The notes under the pieces are model-generated. The model worked only from the letters and a program-made list of their open reading frames with translations. It was not told the origin of the DNA and did not search any database. From Phycisphaerae bacterium (GTDB taxonomy: Bacteria > Planctomycetota > Phycisphaerae > Phycisphaerales > UBA1924): a stretch of DNA of 64,000 bases. The translations under genes and the position numbers were made by a program. Each line of letters begins with the position of its first letter. The stretch's first letter is position 1. Below, one piece after another: positions 8,440 to 17,822 of this stretch. Location: the NCBI GenBank assembly GCA_014192545.1, contig BJHL01000003.1:372001-436000 (forward strand). The letters are read 5' to 3'.

Positions 8440-8961
8440 ATGCAAGTTCGACCAATGAAGCGTGAAGAAGCGGCGATGTATGTTGCGTTACGGCGCGAGA
8501 TGCTGGATGACGCGCCGTGGGCATTTGGGGCAAGCCCCGAAGATGACACGCGGCTGGATGCTGCTCGAATTGCTCGCAACGTGAGTCATGGCGAGTCTGC
8601 GAACAACTACGCGCTGATCGGAGCGTTTGATGACATGCCCGCTGGCTTGCGACTGGTGGGCTGCGCGGAACTGATGCGAGACAGCACGATAAAGACCCGG
8701 CATCGCGCGGATATCTATAGCGTTTATGTGACGCCCACCCATCGCGGCAGAGGTGCCGGCTTGGCGATTATTGAGGAAGCCAAACGCATGGCACGGACAT
8801 GGCGCGGCGTAGACAGCTTGCGGCTGAGCGTGAGCGTGCGCAGCCCGGCCGCTCGCCGCGTCTATGAACGCGTTGGCTTCGTCGCGTGGGGCGTTGAGCC
8901 GGGGTGCCTGTGCGTCGAGGGCGAGTTCATCGACGAGGTTCACATGGTCTGCATGCTCTAA
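8440..8961 (+). CDS. GNAT-family N-acetyltransferase
   Basis: About 173 residues. The acetyl-CoA binding signature is seen as DIYSVYVTPTHRGRGAGLAI, with the R-x-x-G-x-G/A pyrophosphate loop, followed by the conserved C-terminal strand-helix (LRLSVSVRSPAARRVYERVG). The substrate cannot be told from sequence. The start at 8440 (MQVRPMKREEA) matches how such proteins usually begin. However, the frame is open from a GTG at 8371 that overlaps the desaturase stop, so the two genes may be translationally coupled through a longer N-terminus. It is probably co-transcribed with the desaturase. Confidence 0.88.
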   Translation: MQVRPMKREEAAMYVALRREMLDDAPWAFGASPEDDTRLDAARIARNVSHGESANNYALIGAFDDMPAGLRLVGCAELMRDSTIKTRHRADIYSVYVTPTHRGRGAGLAIIEEAKRMARTWRGVDSLRLSVSVRSPAARRVYERVGFVAWGVEPGCLCVEGEFIDEVHMVCML

Positions 8962-8969
8962 TCGTCCCA

Positions 8970-9869
8970 TCAGCGTCCGCTACTGCCAATATCTGGCGGA
9001 CGCGTGGACTCCAGCACGCGACGAAATACGTGTTCATGCACCAAGTGCAGTGCATCATGTCGCTGCTTCCCCCATGACCAAACAATCTCACCCGTGATAA
9101 CTCCAGGCGTGATCGATACATCCATCCGCGGAGGCAAACCGTTCATGCCCGAACCACGCGACAGATCGATTCGCAGTGGCCGAGACGTGCGGAACACCGA
9201 AAAGGCCAGTCGCGTCCCATTCTCATCTGCAGGCAACCTTCCTTCCCAAATCTGCCCCGACCATGCATCGCGCATCGTAAAAGTCCCATCCTTGCGCACG
9301 TCCATGCGAAACGTCGGCTGATCACGCCCCCCCACATGCAACCATGTTCCCGACAACTCCTCAAAACTTGGGGGTGCGGGATAGCTCTTGTTATGCACGA
9401 GCACACCTTCGACGAAGAAAGTCTCGCCGGGCTCCACGTTGAGATCAAAGACTTCTACCCCGCCGCTTTCGCGTCGCACTTCCTGCACGCGCGTCACGCC
9501 ATCGCGCGTCATCAGTCCGCGTTCCAAACCCAACTCGTCTGCGTGAACAAACTCTCCATTCTCCGTCGCCACCGGATGCTCCGCCGTCACGCGCAGCACA
9601 CGCCCATCGTCCATCACCAGCCGCAGATGCTCATGTACACGATGCGACGTCTTCGCCGTTACTCGCGCCGCTGAGATCGATCCATCCGGCATCCTCGCCA
9701 TCACCGCGTCGCCCACTTCAAGCGTCTCAATCGCACGCGGTCCGTCAGGTGTAGCCACTTGCGATCCTTCGGCGACGCAGGACGACCCGCGCTGACACGC
9801 CCCCATCACCGCGCCCAGCAGCAACATCAACACAACGCGTACAACCGCTCGCATGATCCACCTCCTCAT
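8970..9869 (-). CDS. Lipoprotein with embedded Hint (intein-like) self-processing domain
   Basis: 299 residues. A short signal peptide ends at a lipobox-like V-M-G-A-C (Cys25). Only five residues later, Cys31 begins a Hint domain. It carries the block A motif CVAEGSQVATPDGPRAIETL, the block B TAEHPV (His98), and the C-terminal block FFVEGVLVHN (His159-Asn160). The next residue is Lys161, not Cys, Ser or Thr, so normal protein splicing is unlikely, but N- or C-terminal cleavage remains possible. After the Hint domain come about 139 residues rich in beta strands (GTWLHVGGRDQPTFRMDV), of unknown function. If it is active, cleavage would free this C-terminal part from the lipid anchor. It converges with the acetyltransferase gene. 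Confidence 0.88.
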   Translation of the reverse strand: MRRWIMRAVVRVVLMLLLGAVMGACQRGSSCVAEGSQVATPDGPRAIETLEVGDAVMARMPDGSISAARVTAKTSHRVHEHLRLVMDDGRVLRVTAEHPVATENGEFVHADELGLERGLMTRDGVTRVQEVRRESGGVEVFDLNVEPGETFFVEGVLVHNKSYPAPPSFEELSGTWLHVGGRDQPTFRMDVRKDGTFTMRDAWSGQIWEGRLPADENGTRLAFSVFRTSRPLRIDLSRGSGMNGLPPRMDVSITPGVITGEIVWSWGKQRHDALHLVHEHVFRRVLESTRPPDIGSSGR

Positions 9870-9886
9870 CCTCCGGCCAGTCTAAC

Positions 9887-9917
9887 GAAAAAGCGGGGCC
9901 CTGACAAGGCCCCGCTT
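9887..9917 (-). terminator. Intrinsic terminator of the aconitase gene
   Basis: A hairpin with the 10-base arms AAGCGGGGCC and GGCCCCGCTT and a 7-base loop lies just after the aconitase stop. Read on the minus strand it is followed by a run of five T residues. It separates aconitase from the Hint lipoprotein gene. Confidence 0.85.
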
Positions 9918-9953
9918 CTGCTTTCTTCACTTGCTTTCAGACCGGAATGTGAC

Positions 9954-12900
9954 TTACACCCCCACCGCCACCTTCTTCTTGCTCTCATTCAGCAACCGCC
10001 GCAGCACCGTCTGCAGCACGCCGCCGTTGCGGTAGTACTCAGCCTCCACGGGCGTATCGATGCGGCACCTCGTCGTGAACTCGACTTTCTGGCCGCCGCG
10101 TTTGGTCGCAGTGACGCGAACGTGGCATCGCGGCTCGATCAAGCCATCAGCGCTGAAGTTCAGGTGAATATCAAACTTTTCATCACCAGTCAGCTTGAGG
10201 CTCTTGGCCGATTGCCCCTCTTCAAAGCACAGCGGCAACACACCCATGCCCACCAAGTTGCTGCGGTGAATGCGTTCAAAGCTTTCGCTGATCACAGCTC
10301 GGCAGCCCAGCAGCAGCGTGCCCTTTGCTGCCCAGTCGCGCGAGCTGCCCATGCCGTAGTCCTTGCCCGCCAGCACGATGAGAGGCGTGCCGTCGGACTT
10401 GTAGTTCATCGCGGCGTCGTAGAGATACACCGGAGACATCGCCAGTTTCTCGACGATGGCGTGAGCAAGGTCGTTGCTCTCAACAAACGTCTCGTGCCCT
10501 TCCCGGCCTGCGTTCTTCGCAAGATTGATAACGCGCACGACGTTGGCTTCATCGCCGATCAAGTCTTCCGCGATGCCCAAGCTCTTGATGCGTTGCAAAG
10601 CCTGCGCGGGAGTCATCGTCGCAAGGTCATGGAACTGATTGAATCCACGTTCGTGCGCGGCGGTCGACATGTCCTTGGTCCAGCCACCTTCCTTGACCTT
10701 GTTGGTCGTGGGATCAATCGCGAGATTGTTCTTGATGCGGGTGTTCGCGTACGTGCCGCGAGTCATCACGCGATCATTGCCACGCCGGCTGCCGTAGCTA
10801 TTGAAGTCAGCCTTGCGCACGCCGAGCGTCTTGAGGTACTGACCAGCGGGGCTGGCTTCAGCGATGTCGCCCGCGGGGCTGATGTGGTCAGTGGTCACGC
10901 TATCGCCCACGAACGCAAGCACGCGAGCACCTTGAATGGGACGCGGCGCACTGGGCTTCTCACCCATGCCTTCAAAATACGGCGGATTTTGGATGTACGT
11001 GCTCTTGTCATCCCACGCGTACAAGTCGCTCTTGCTGACAGGAACCTTGTTCCACGTTTCGTTTGCCGTGAAGACTTTCGCGTACTGCGTCTTGTATTGA
11101 TCGCTGCTGATGGCGAGTGCCTTGATGGCCTGCACCTCGGCATGCGTGGGCCAGATGTCCTTCAGGAAAACCGGCTTACCGTCCTTGCTTACGCCCAGTG
11201 GCTCGGTTGCAAGGTCAATCGCAACGCTGCCAGCAATCGCATACGCCACGCACAGCGGCGGGCTTGCGAGGTAGTTCGCCTTCACGCTTTGGTGGACGCG
11301 GCCTTCGAAGTTGCGATTGCCCGAGAGGACGCTCGCAACGCATAGGTCGCCTTCCTTGATGGCGGCTTCAACTTCATCAGGCAGCGGGCCGGAGTTGCCG
11401 ATGCACGTCGTGCAGCCATAACCCACCGTGTGGAAGCCCAAGGCTTCAAGGTCTTCGGTGAGGTTCGCCTTGTTGTAATAGTCGGTCACAACGCGAGAGC
11501 CAGGCGCGAGGCTGGTCTTGACCCACGGCTTGCGAGTCAAGCCCAACGCGCGAGCCTTGCGAGCCACCAAGCCAGCCGCGAGCATCACATCAGGATTGCT
11601 GGTGTTGGTGCAGCTTGTGATGGCTGCGATGACAACCGCGCCGTGCGTGATCTTGCTTTCGGAGGCACGCCCTTCCAGCGCGTGCGAACTACCCGCTGCG
11701 AACTTCACAGTGCCGGTTGCACCGAAAATCTTGTCGGCAGGCATCCCAAAGCTGGTGTTGCCCAGCGGAGCCGCCATGCTCTTGAAGAACTCAGCCTTGA
11801 CGTTCTTGAGTTCGACGCGATCTTGTGGGCGCTTGGGGCCAGCCAGGCTGGGCTGCACCGTGCTCATGTCCAGTTCGAGAATGTCCGTGAACTCAGGCTC
11901 GGGGCTTGCAGGCGTCCAGAAGAGGCCATTGGCTTTGCAATAGGCTTCCACAAGGGCGATTTGCTCTTCGGTGCGACCAGTCAAACGCATGTAATCAAGC
12001 GTTGCGGCATCGATCGGGAAGAATCCCATCGTCGCGCCGTATTCAGGAGCCATGTTGGCGATAGTCGCGCGATCCGGCACGCTCATGCTTGCAAGACCTT
12101 CGCCGAAGAACTCGACGAATTTGTCAACTACGCCCTTCTTGCGAAGCATCTGCGTCACCGTCAGCACAAGGTCCGTCGCCGTCGCACCTTCGGGCAGTTT
12201 GCCAGTCAGGCGGAATCCGATCACATCAGGCGTGAGCATGTAGATGGGTTGGCCCAGCATCACGGCTTCCGCTTCGATGCCGCCCACGCCCCAACCCACA
12301 ACGCCCAGGCCGTTGATCATGGTGGTGTGGCTGTCGGTGCCCACGCACGAGTCTGGGTACGCGACCGTCTCGCCGCCAACCTTCTTGGTCAGCACACCGC
12401 TCGCGAGATACTCGAGGTTGACTTGGTGCACAATGCCCGTCGCAGGCGGCACGCATGAAAAATTGTTCAGGCTCTGCTGACCCCATTTGAGGAACTTGTA
12501 TCGCTCGCCATTGCGCTCGAATTCTTTGTCGCCGTTGATGGTGAGAGCGTTCTTGCTCGCAAACGCGTCAACTTGCACGCTGTGGTCGATGACCAGGTCG
12601 CACTTGACGAGCGGATTGATGAGGTTGGGATCGCCGCCGAGTTTCTTCATCGCGTCTCGCATCGCCGCGAGGTCCACCACGCAGGGCACACCCGTAAAGT
12701 CCTGCAAAACCACCCGTCCTGGCATGAACGGCATCTCGACCTTGTTCGGCGCCTTGGCATTCCAGTTCGCAAGGCCCGCGACGTCGTCATCGGTGACGAT
12801 GAAACCATCAACGTTGCGAAGCATCGCCTCAAGCAAGACCTTGATGCTGTAAGGCAGCTTGGCGACGTGTCCGACTTTGTGGTCGATGAGCGTCTGCAGA

Positions 12901-12968
12901 CTGAAATAGGTATACGTGCCGAATTGCGTGGAGAGTGTCTTGCGTGAGTTAAAGGGATTGGCAGTCAT
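9954..12968 (-). CDS. acnA: Aconitate hydratase, AcnA type
   Basis: About 1004 residues, slightly long for AcnA (usually about 890-930). It isomerises citrate to isocitrate in the TCA cycle using a [4Fe-4S] cluster. Cluster Cys residues are seen in [12 protein letters not shown] and [13 protein letters not shown]. Other family blocks are [20 protein letters not shown], the swivel-domain motifs [16 protein letters not shown] and [19 protein letters not shown], and [16 protein letters not shown]. The ATG at 12968 is preceded by GGAG six bases upstream, which decides the start over a TTG at 12980. A strong terminator follows the gene. It stands alone but lies in the same window as sucA-sucB. Confidence 0.97.
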   Translation of the reverse strand: MTANPFNSRKTLSTQFGTYTYFSLQTLIDHKVGHVAKLPYSIKVLLEAMLRNVDGFIVTDDDVAGLANWNAKAPNKVEMPFMPGRVVLQDFTGVPCVVDLAAMRDAMKKLGGDPNLINPLVKCDLVIDHSVQVDAFASKNALTINGDKEFERNGERYKFLKWGQQSLNNFSCVPPATGIVHQVNLEYLASGVLTKKVGGETVAYPDSCVGTDSHTTMINGLGVVGWGVGGIEAEAVMLGQPIYMLTPDVIGFRLTGKLPEGATATDLVLTVTQMLRKKGVVDKFVEFFGEGLASMSVPDRATIANMAPEYGATMGFFPIDAATLDYMRLTGRTEEQIALVEAYCKANGLFWTPASPEPEFTDILELDMSTVQPSLAGPKRPQDRVELKNVKAEFFKSMAAPLGNTSFGMPADKIFGATGTVKFAAGSSHALEGRASESKITHGAVVIAAITSCTNTSNPDVMLAAGLVARKARALGLTRKPWVKTSLAPGSRVVTDYYNKANLTEDLEALGFHTVGYGCTTCIGNSGPLPDEVEAAIKEGDLCVASVLSGNRNFEGRVHQSVKANYLASPPLCVAYAIAGSVAIDLATEPLGVSKDGKPVFLKDIWPTHAEVQAIKALAISSDQYKTQYAKVFTANETWNKVPVSKSDLYAWDDKSTYIQNPPYFEGMGEKPSAPRPIQGARVLAFVGDSVTTDHISPAGDIAEASPAGQYLKTLGVRKADFNSYGSRRGNDRVMTRGTYANTRIKNNLAIDPTTNKVKEGGWTKDMSTAAHERGFNQFHDLATMTPAQALQRIKSLGIAEDLIGDEANVVRVINLAKNAGREGHETFVESNDLAHAIVEKLAMSPVYLYDAAMNYKSDGTPLIVLAGKDYGMGSSRDWAAKGTLLLGCRAVISESFERIHRSNLVGMGVLPLCFEEGQSAKSLKLTGDEKFDIHLNFSADGLIEPRCHVRVTATKRGGQKVEFTTRCRIDTPVEAEYYRNGGVLQTVLRRLLNESKKKVAVGV

Positions 12969-13127
12969 CGAAAGCTCCAAAGAAGCGGGAAAGCGTGAGT
13001 TACTGCAGGACGATATGGGGATATCGGTTCAAGGCGAATGCGTGCTGCGAAGGGGCGTGATAAAAGTTGTTTATGGTGAAGCCAAAGCGGCGGATTTGCG
13101 CGTTTCCATGCGGGTGACGCGGTCAAA

Positions 13128-13272
13128 CTACCGGTTGAGGCGGGCAAGAAGTTGGGCAAGTTCGGCATCAACGCCCTGGTTGGTTGCCCAGTGGCGGAGA
13201 TAGTCTCGGTCGATTTGCCCCACGCACAAAGATCATCAGATCGGTTGGGCCCCAATCACGCGGGTCTGCCAT
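13128..13272 (-). pseudogene. Frameshifted C-terminal remnant of a nucleotidyltransferase-like toxin partner
   Basis: Directly downstream of the small antitoxin-like gene, one frame reads MADPRDWGPTDLMIFVRG and another continues QIDRDYLRHWATNQGVD to a TAG at 13128. The switch falls in a GTGGGGC run, and removing one G would join the two into a 47-residue product. The joined sequence resembles the C-terminal end (RDW...xIDxxYLxxWA) of nucleotidyltransferase proteins that often follow this kind of antitoxin gene. The N-terminal catalytic part is absent, so this is probably a deletion remnant. A sequencing error in the G run could explain the frameshift but not the missing domain. Confidence 0.5.
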
Positions 13273-13459
13273 TTCCCAGTCGCTCCGTGACTTCTACATC
13301 GACTTGGCGCTGCGTCCACGATGGATTCTGCGTCGTGACGAGGTGCCGAAGCATCGCCCGCGCTTGCACAACCATGCGATTCGCAGCCCACAGCTTTTGA
13401 GCCGGCGACATCGCACGCAGCACATGTACGTCTGCCTCGTCAATCACCTCAATCCGCAT
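13256..13459 (-). CDS. Small antitoxin-like protein (Rv0078B-like pattern)
   Basis: 67 residues from the ATG at 13459, which has GGAG nine bases upstream; an ATG at 13474 is also in frame. The pattern MSPAQKLWAANRMVVQARAM followed by QNPSWTQRQVDVEVTERL matches a common small protein with two helices and the motif (P-x-W-s-x-x-x-V-x-x-E-V). That protein is usually encoded just before a nucleotidyltransferase-like gene and is often annotated as a putative antitoxin. Here only a remnant of the partner follows (13128-13272). It lies 18 bases downstream of the LysR gene, possibly in one transcript. Confidence 0.6.
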   Translation of the reverse strand: MRIEVIDEADVHVLRAMSPAQKLWAANRMVVQARAMLRHLVTTQNPSWTQRQVDVEVTERLGNGRPA

Positions 13460-13491
13460 CTCGCGACGCTCCATGCAACCATCGTACGCGC

Positions 13492-14406
13492 TCAGCGTTT
13501 ACCCAGCCGCTTCGCCCCATCTACCAAGGCCTTCTCGCACGCCTGCGCGGCCACGCTCAGCGACCGGTCCCGGCTCTTTACAATCGCAAGTTGTCGCTTC
13601 AGCGCCCCATCCACACATGACAGCCCGGCCGCAAATTCCGTGCTTGTCGCCAGCGCGAACTTGCTGACAAACCCCGCGCCGATCCCCGCCTTGACCATCT
13701 GCATGATCCCTTCAATGCTGCGAACTTCCATCACGTAATTCAGCGTCACACCCCCTTGTGCCGCAGCCCGATCAATCACATCTCGCACCGCACTGCTTGC
13801 TTCAAAGCCCACGATGGCCATGCCTTCCAGATCGCACCAGGCAAACGTCGTGCGTTTTCGCTGCGGGTCACGCAGCGGCGATGTTGCCGGCAGAATCAAC
13901 CGCAGTTCATCTTCAATAAGAGGCACACGAATGAGCTTGTCCGCATCAGGCAGCGTGATGGGCAGCGTCACCAGTCCCAGATCAAGCTCGCTACTGATCA
14001 CACTCGCAGCAACTTGATTGCTGCCAGCTTCTCGCACGAAAAATCGCAATCCCGGATGCTGTTTGCGAATCAGCGAAACAACCGGCGGCAGCAAATAACT
14101 CACCGCCGTCGCACCGCCGCCAATGCGAATCGTGCCGCGTTCAAGACCCAGCAGTTCGCGCACGGCTACTTCGCCTTGCTCTGCTGCTCGCACCGCGCTC
14201 TGCGCGTGCGCCAAAAACACGCGACCTGCTTCCGTGAGTTCCACACCTTTGCCGCTCCGCGTGAGCAGTGGCGTTCCAACATGGGCTTCAAGCTTCTTGA
14301 GCATCGCGCTCAGTGCGGGCTGCGTGATGCCAAGTTGTCTGCTCGCACGCGTCAGATGCCCGACTTTGGCAATCACAACAAAGTACCGCAGCGGGGTCAG
14401 CTCCAT
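13492..14406 (-). CDS. LysR-family transcriptional regulator
   Basis: 304 residues, the normal length. The N-terminal winged helix-turn-helix contains LRYFVVIAKVGHLTRASRQL and ITQPALSAMLKKLEAHVGTP. It is followed by the linker helix and the substrate-binding domain (RIGGGATAVSYLLPPVVSLI onwards). The effector and target are unknown. LysR genes are often divergent from their target, but the gene upstream (flhG) reads in the same direction, so no target is suggested by position. Confidence 0.95.
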   Translation of the reverse strand: MELTPLRYFVVIAKVGHLTRASRQLGITQPALSAMLKKLEAHVGTPLLTRSGKGVELTEAGRVFLAHAQSAVRAAEQGEVAVRELLGLERGTIRIGGGATAVSYLLPPVVSLIRKQHPGLRFFVREAGSNQVAASVISSELDLGLVTLPITLPDADKLIRVPLIEDELRLILPATSPLRDPQRKRTTFAWCDLEGMAIVGFEASSAVRDVIDRAAAQGGVTLNYVMEVRSIEGIMQMVKAGIGAGFVSKFALATSTEFAAGLSCVDGALKRQLAIVKSRDRSLSVAAQACEKALVDGAKRLGKR

Positions 14407-14489
14407 GACCAGAGCATAGAGAACCCCTGCACCGCGCGTGAAAGCAGCAAGACAGACGCGTCCAACCGAGTTGTGAAACAGCCCTCAAT

Positions 14490-15602
14490 CTACCCCTGAA
14501 GCAACCGCGACAACCACCCCTTTGGCCTCTCCACCTGCACCGGATCAATCAGCTTGATCCCGGCCTCTCGCGCCAGCTTGCACGCCGTCGTCCGCAGTTC
14601 ACTCGCAAATCGCCCTTGCGGCTGCTTGAGCAGCGCCGCAGTTCGGCTCTTGACCGCGTCCGTCACCAGTTCATCCTTATGCAGCCAGCCCAACAGCTCC
14701 GGCGTGAACTTGAGGAACGTGCCGCACGTGGTTGCGATGCGTTGGAAGGTCTTGCGTGCCTCTTCTTCATTCATCGCCTGATTCACGATGATGCCTACAC
14801 GCCCCGCAAACTGATCGCCGTTGCGCTGCGGCTGCCGCAGCAGCTTCAGCGTCGCATACGCATCAGCAATCGACGTCGGCTCGGGCGTCACCACCACCGC
14901 CGCCAGATCACTAAACCGCACAAAGCTCAGCACACCCTCAGACAAGCCCGCCCCGGTATCAAACATCACCAAATCGCTTGACTCTTCCAGGTCCAGCACC
15001 GCTTCAAGGAGCGCCGCTCGTTCCGCCTCTGGCAAGTTTGCCATGCGAGCAATGCCCACGCTGCCCGGCACCAGCTTGAAACCGCCCGGAGCGTCGATTG
15101 CAATCTGATCCAAACCCTTGCGAGGCGAACCAACCTCGATGACCGTTTCAAGCCGGCGCGTGGGGCTCATGCCGCAAAGCACGTCGGCATTCGCCAACCC
15201 CAAGTCCGCATCAACCAGCGTGACGCGAATGTGGCGCTGAGCCAAAGCCGTCGCCACGTTCACCGCGATGCTGGTCTTGCCGACACCGCCCTTGCCACTC
15301 GTGATCGCAACAACCGGCACCTTGCGAATACGCAGCGGCTTGTCGTCAGGCCGAAAGAACGGCACGCTCCGCTGCGTCGCGATGGGCGCAACGTACTCCT
15401 GCTTGAAACTCGTCACCATCTGCCGCAGGCGACTCGCCTGGTCAGTCGGAGCAGAGTAAAAGGGATCACGCCGCGAAGCCATGGGGGCCAGCGTATTCAA
15501 CATAGGGGAGCCCGGATTATGGGGTGAGGTTGGGGCAACCTGCGACGAGTTCCCGTCGCTGGGCAAAGCCGCAGCGGATGAAGGCGATGTAACAGCGCTC
15601 AT
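14490..15602 (-). CDS. flhG: FlhG/FleN-type MinD-like ATPase
   Basis: 370 residues. The deviant Walker A motif GKGGVGKTSIAVNVATALA, the VDADLGLANADVLCG segment and the VMFDTGAGLSEGVLSF block place it in the ParA/MinD superfamily, closest to FlhG, which sets flagellar number by acting on FlhF. The first 90 residues are Ser/Pro-rich and basic and carry no recognised motif. Its start overlaps the stop of flhF by four bases (ATGA, 15599-15602), so the pair is coupled. No flhA or other flagellar gene is adjacent. Confidence 0.9.
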   Translation of the reverse strand: MSAVTSPSSAAALPSDGNSSQVAPTSPHNPGSPMLNTLAPMASRRDPFYSAPTDQASRLRQMVTSFKQEYVAPIATQRSVPFFRPDDKPLRIRKVPVVAITSGKGGVGKTSIAVNVATALAQRHIRVTLVDADLGLANADVLCGMSPTRRLETVIEVGSPRKGLDQIAIDAPGGFKLVPGSVGIARMANLPEAERAALLEAVLDLEESSDLVMFDTGAGLSEGVLSFVRFSDLAAVVVTPEPTSIADAYATLKLLRQPQRNGDQFAGRVGIIVNQAMNEEEARKTFQRIATTCGTFLKFTPELLGWLHKDELVTDAVKSRTAALLKQPQGRFASELRTTACKLAREAGIKLIDPVQVERPKGWLSRLLQG

Positions 15603-17170
15603 GGACGCAATTTCCCGTCAAGCACTAATCGTGCTAAGCGAGGCGGATGGGCGAGCTCGATATGCTCGGGAACCTCCTGCCCCGTGGTGAGAAAACTGAG
15701 CTTGAGTCCCACGTTCACACAAACCGTGGGGACGATGCCGAAGCGAACCGCTTCGTCGAGTTTGGTCAGAATCAGATTCGTTGGACGCAGCACACTGAAA
15801 CGCTGAGCCGCACTGGTCAGCACATCCTCAGCCATGATGGCCGAAAGAACCAAGTGCGTTTCATCGGCGTTGGCGGCGTCTATGAACGCGCTGAGTTCGT
15901 CGATGCGCGCGGTATCGTGTTGACTGCGTCCGGCCGTGTCGAGCAGTACAACGTCGCAATCCGAAAGACTGGTGCATGCTTCCCCCACTTCGCGAGGTGT
16001 CAGGCAAACTTTCAGTGGCAGATCAATGATGTTGGCATACGTTCGCAGTTGTTCCACCGCTGCGATGCGATACGTATCGCTGGTAATCAGTCCCACGCGG
16101 ACGTTGTGTCGCAGTTTGTAGGCGGCAGCAAGTTTCGCAATCGTCGTCGTTTTTCCAACGCCGGTCGGACCAACCAGCGCAATGGTCAAAGGCCTTGGGC
16201 CGTAGCTGCTCGCACGTTTGCCGGGCTTACTGATCGTTCCCACGCAGGGCATGAGCGTTGCAGTATGCCGCTCAATTGCGCTGCGCACGATTGTGATATC
16301 AGCCAGCTCATCCGCATGCAGTTCATCGCGGACACTGCCGATCACGCGCTCGATCAAATCCGCTCGCAGCCCGGTATCTTGCAGTTGCAAGTAGACCGTC
16401 GCCAAGGGCGGCGTCATCCCAGTCGTCGCGAGTGCGCTGGCGTTGCCCACGCTGATTCCCGTCCGCCGCGTTTCGCTGAGCAGTTGGCTCATCAGTGAGC
16501 GAATCGAACCCAGTTCGCTGCGCAAGACATCCACCGCGCCGGCGTCGGTTGGCGCAAGCTCGACAGCTGTTGCGAGTTTCTCGCGCGGGGGCTGCATCGC
16601 TGGCCGCGTGGTCGCAGCATTCGCTGGCGTAGATTGTGGTTTGATGCTCGCTGGTGCAACACCTGCCGCCGTGGCGGAAAGGCTCACGCCTTGCATCGTC
16701 GCGCTCGCCGCCGGAGCGGCGGGTTTGAACTCCACGACACTCGTTGGCTGGGGCAATGGCGCGGCAATCGTCGCGGCGCGACCGGGGCCGATGGTCGTGA
16801 AGGTTGATGTAATGAAGCCGTCGTCGCCGTTTTCGCCCACGCGCGAAACGTTGTCGCTGATGCGGCTCGCACGCGTCTCGCGCGCTGGCTCATTCGCACT
16901 CGCAAACGGCCTATTCGCCGCCACCGCCGCCGCCGCCTCGCGTGGCAAGGTCGCACTCGGCGGCGCATTGCGAATCTTCGGCCCCATCACCGTCGCCGCG
17001 TCGCTGGCGGTAATCTCAAATTCGTCATGCCCGCCCATCCCCATGACCGCCCCGACCCGGGTAGCACGCGTGTGCAGAATAACCGCGTCCTTACCCAGGT
17101 CTTGTTTGACCTGCGCAAGGGCATCCGCCATGCTGCGACCTCGGTACGTCTTGAGGTTCATCTCTGCCAT
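15599..17170 (-). CDS. flhF: Flagellar biosynthesis GTPase FlhF
   Basis: 523 residues, an SRP-type GTPase that places the flagellum at the cell pole. The B domain starts MNLKTYRGRSMADALAQVKQ with the usual AVILHTRATRVG. A low-complexity Ala/Pro-rich linker follows at about 65-190. The NG domain has the P-loop GPTGVGKTTTIAKLAAAYKL, SDTYRIAAVEQLRTYANI, DTAGRSQHD and LTKLDEA. It is coupled to flhG by an overlap. Upstream lies a repeat-rich region of about 800 bases, so this is probably the first gene of its transcript. Confidence 0.95.
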   Translation of the reverse strand: MAEMNLKTYRGRSMADALAQVKQDLGKDAVILHTRATRVGAVMGMGGHDEFEITASDAATVMGPKIRNAPPSATLPREAAAAVAANRPFASANEPARETRASRISDNVSRVGENGDDGFITSTFTTIGPGRAATIAAPLPQPTSVVEFKPAAPAASATMQGVSLSATAAGVAPASIKPQSTPANAATTRPAMQPPREKLATAVELAPTDAGAVDVLRSELGSIRSLMSQLLSETRRTGISVGNASALATTGMTPPLATVYLQLQDTGLRADLIERVIGSVRDELHADELADITIVRSAIERHTATLMPCVGTISKPGKRASSYGPRPLTIALVGPTGVGKTTTIAKLAAAYKLRHNVRVGLITSDTYRIAAVEQLRTYANIIDLPLKVCLTPREVGEACTSLSDCDVVLLDTAGRSQHDTARIDELSAFIDAANADETHLVLSAIMAEDVLTSAAQRFSVLRPTNLILTKLDEAVRFGIVPTVCVNVGLKLSFLTTGQEVPEHIELAHPPRLARLVLDGKLRP

Positions 17171-17339
17171 CCTGGCCTAGAGCCCGCGACAAGGGGCCCG
17201 AATCGAACCACTGACCCGGCATCCTGCCCGGCCACGCCCGCAGCAACCGCTGCATGCGTCCCTTAAGCATACCAGATTGGGGAAGGGGTGCAAGGGGTCT
17301 TGGTGGTTGTTTGGGCGAAGATTTTTAATTGGAGGCAGA

Positions 17340-17372
17340 GTACCGGAGTGCCGGAGTACCGGAGTACCGGAG
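17340..17372 (+). repeat. GTACCGGAGT repeat block, left arm
   Basis: Four near-exact tandem copies of TACCGGAG/TGCCGGAG units spaced 8-10 bases apart. The reverse complement of the same unit fills 17758-17820, about 400 bases away, so the two blocks form a large interrupted inverted repeat. Confidence 0.75.
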
Positions 17373-17512
17373 GAAAGGCGGAGGGGGTGCGGGGGTGAGG
17401 GGGTGCGAGGGGTGCGGGTGGTCCTGTAAAAACTTTTGAATTGGGGATTGGCTGGGCCTGCGGCCGCGTCGGGGGAGGTTTTGGGGGCGCGAATGCTCTG
17501 TTTGAGCGCACG

Positions 17513-17617
17513 TTTGCTCCGTACGCGGCCGCGTGCGCTCCGTACGTGGTCGCATGCGCTCCTGATGCGGTCGCGTGCGCTCCTGATGCGGCCGTGCGCG
17601 CTCCTTACGCGGGCGTG
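17513..17617 (+). repeat. 21-base tandem repeat, about five copies
   Basis: Five imperfect 21-base units with the core TGCGCTCC(G/T)(T/G)A(C/T)G(C/T)GG(C/T)CGC start at 17513, 17534, 17555, 17576 and 17597. Because 21 is a multiple of three, open frames cross it on both strands as 7-residue repeats, but nothing suggests that these are translated. Confidence 0.75.
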
Positions 17618-17757
17618 CAGGTCATTTTCTCGGCCACGCAGGGAACCTGCGCGGGCGTGCAGGCAACAGATCGGGGCGTGAACCCCCCCGAAATCTACAA
17701 GTGTCAGCCTATCCACAACCCCCCTACCCCCAACCCACCCCCGCGCCCGTGTGCCTT

Positions 17758-17820
17758 GCCTCCGGTACTTCGTCTCTTCGGTACTCCGGTACTGCTCTGC
17801 CGTACTCCGGTACTTCCCCT
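17758..17820 (-). repeat. GTACCGGAGT repeat block, right arm
   Basis: Several copies of ACTCCGGTAC and close variants lie between 17758 and 17820. They are the reverse complement of the block at 17340-17372 and end three bases before the TATAAT hexamer upstream of sucA, so they could affect its promoter. Confidence 0.7.
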
Positions 17821-17822
17821 CC

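Noticed and set aside
9759-11345. A 528-residue frame antisense to aconitase
   Set aside because: It is a codon-bias shadow of acnA with many Arg, His and Ala and no domain signature.
12965-13255. A 96-residue frame overlapping the start of aconitase
   Set aside because: It overlaps the aconitase start region and the pseudogene and shows no family pattern.
17195-17225. A T-loop-like sequence (ATCGAACC) suggesting a tRNA next to flhF
   Set aside because: No acceptor stem, anticodon arm or D arm can be paired around it.
17340-17372. A short CRISPR-like repeat block
   Set aside because: The units are 8 to 10 bases long and adjoin without spacers.
17177-17716. A 179-residue frame with 7-residue Arg-rich repeats before flhF
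   Set aside because: The repeats follow from the 21-base tandem DNA repeat, and frames on both strands show them equally; no ribosome site was found.
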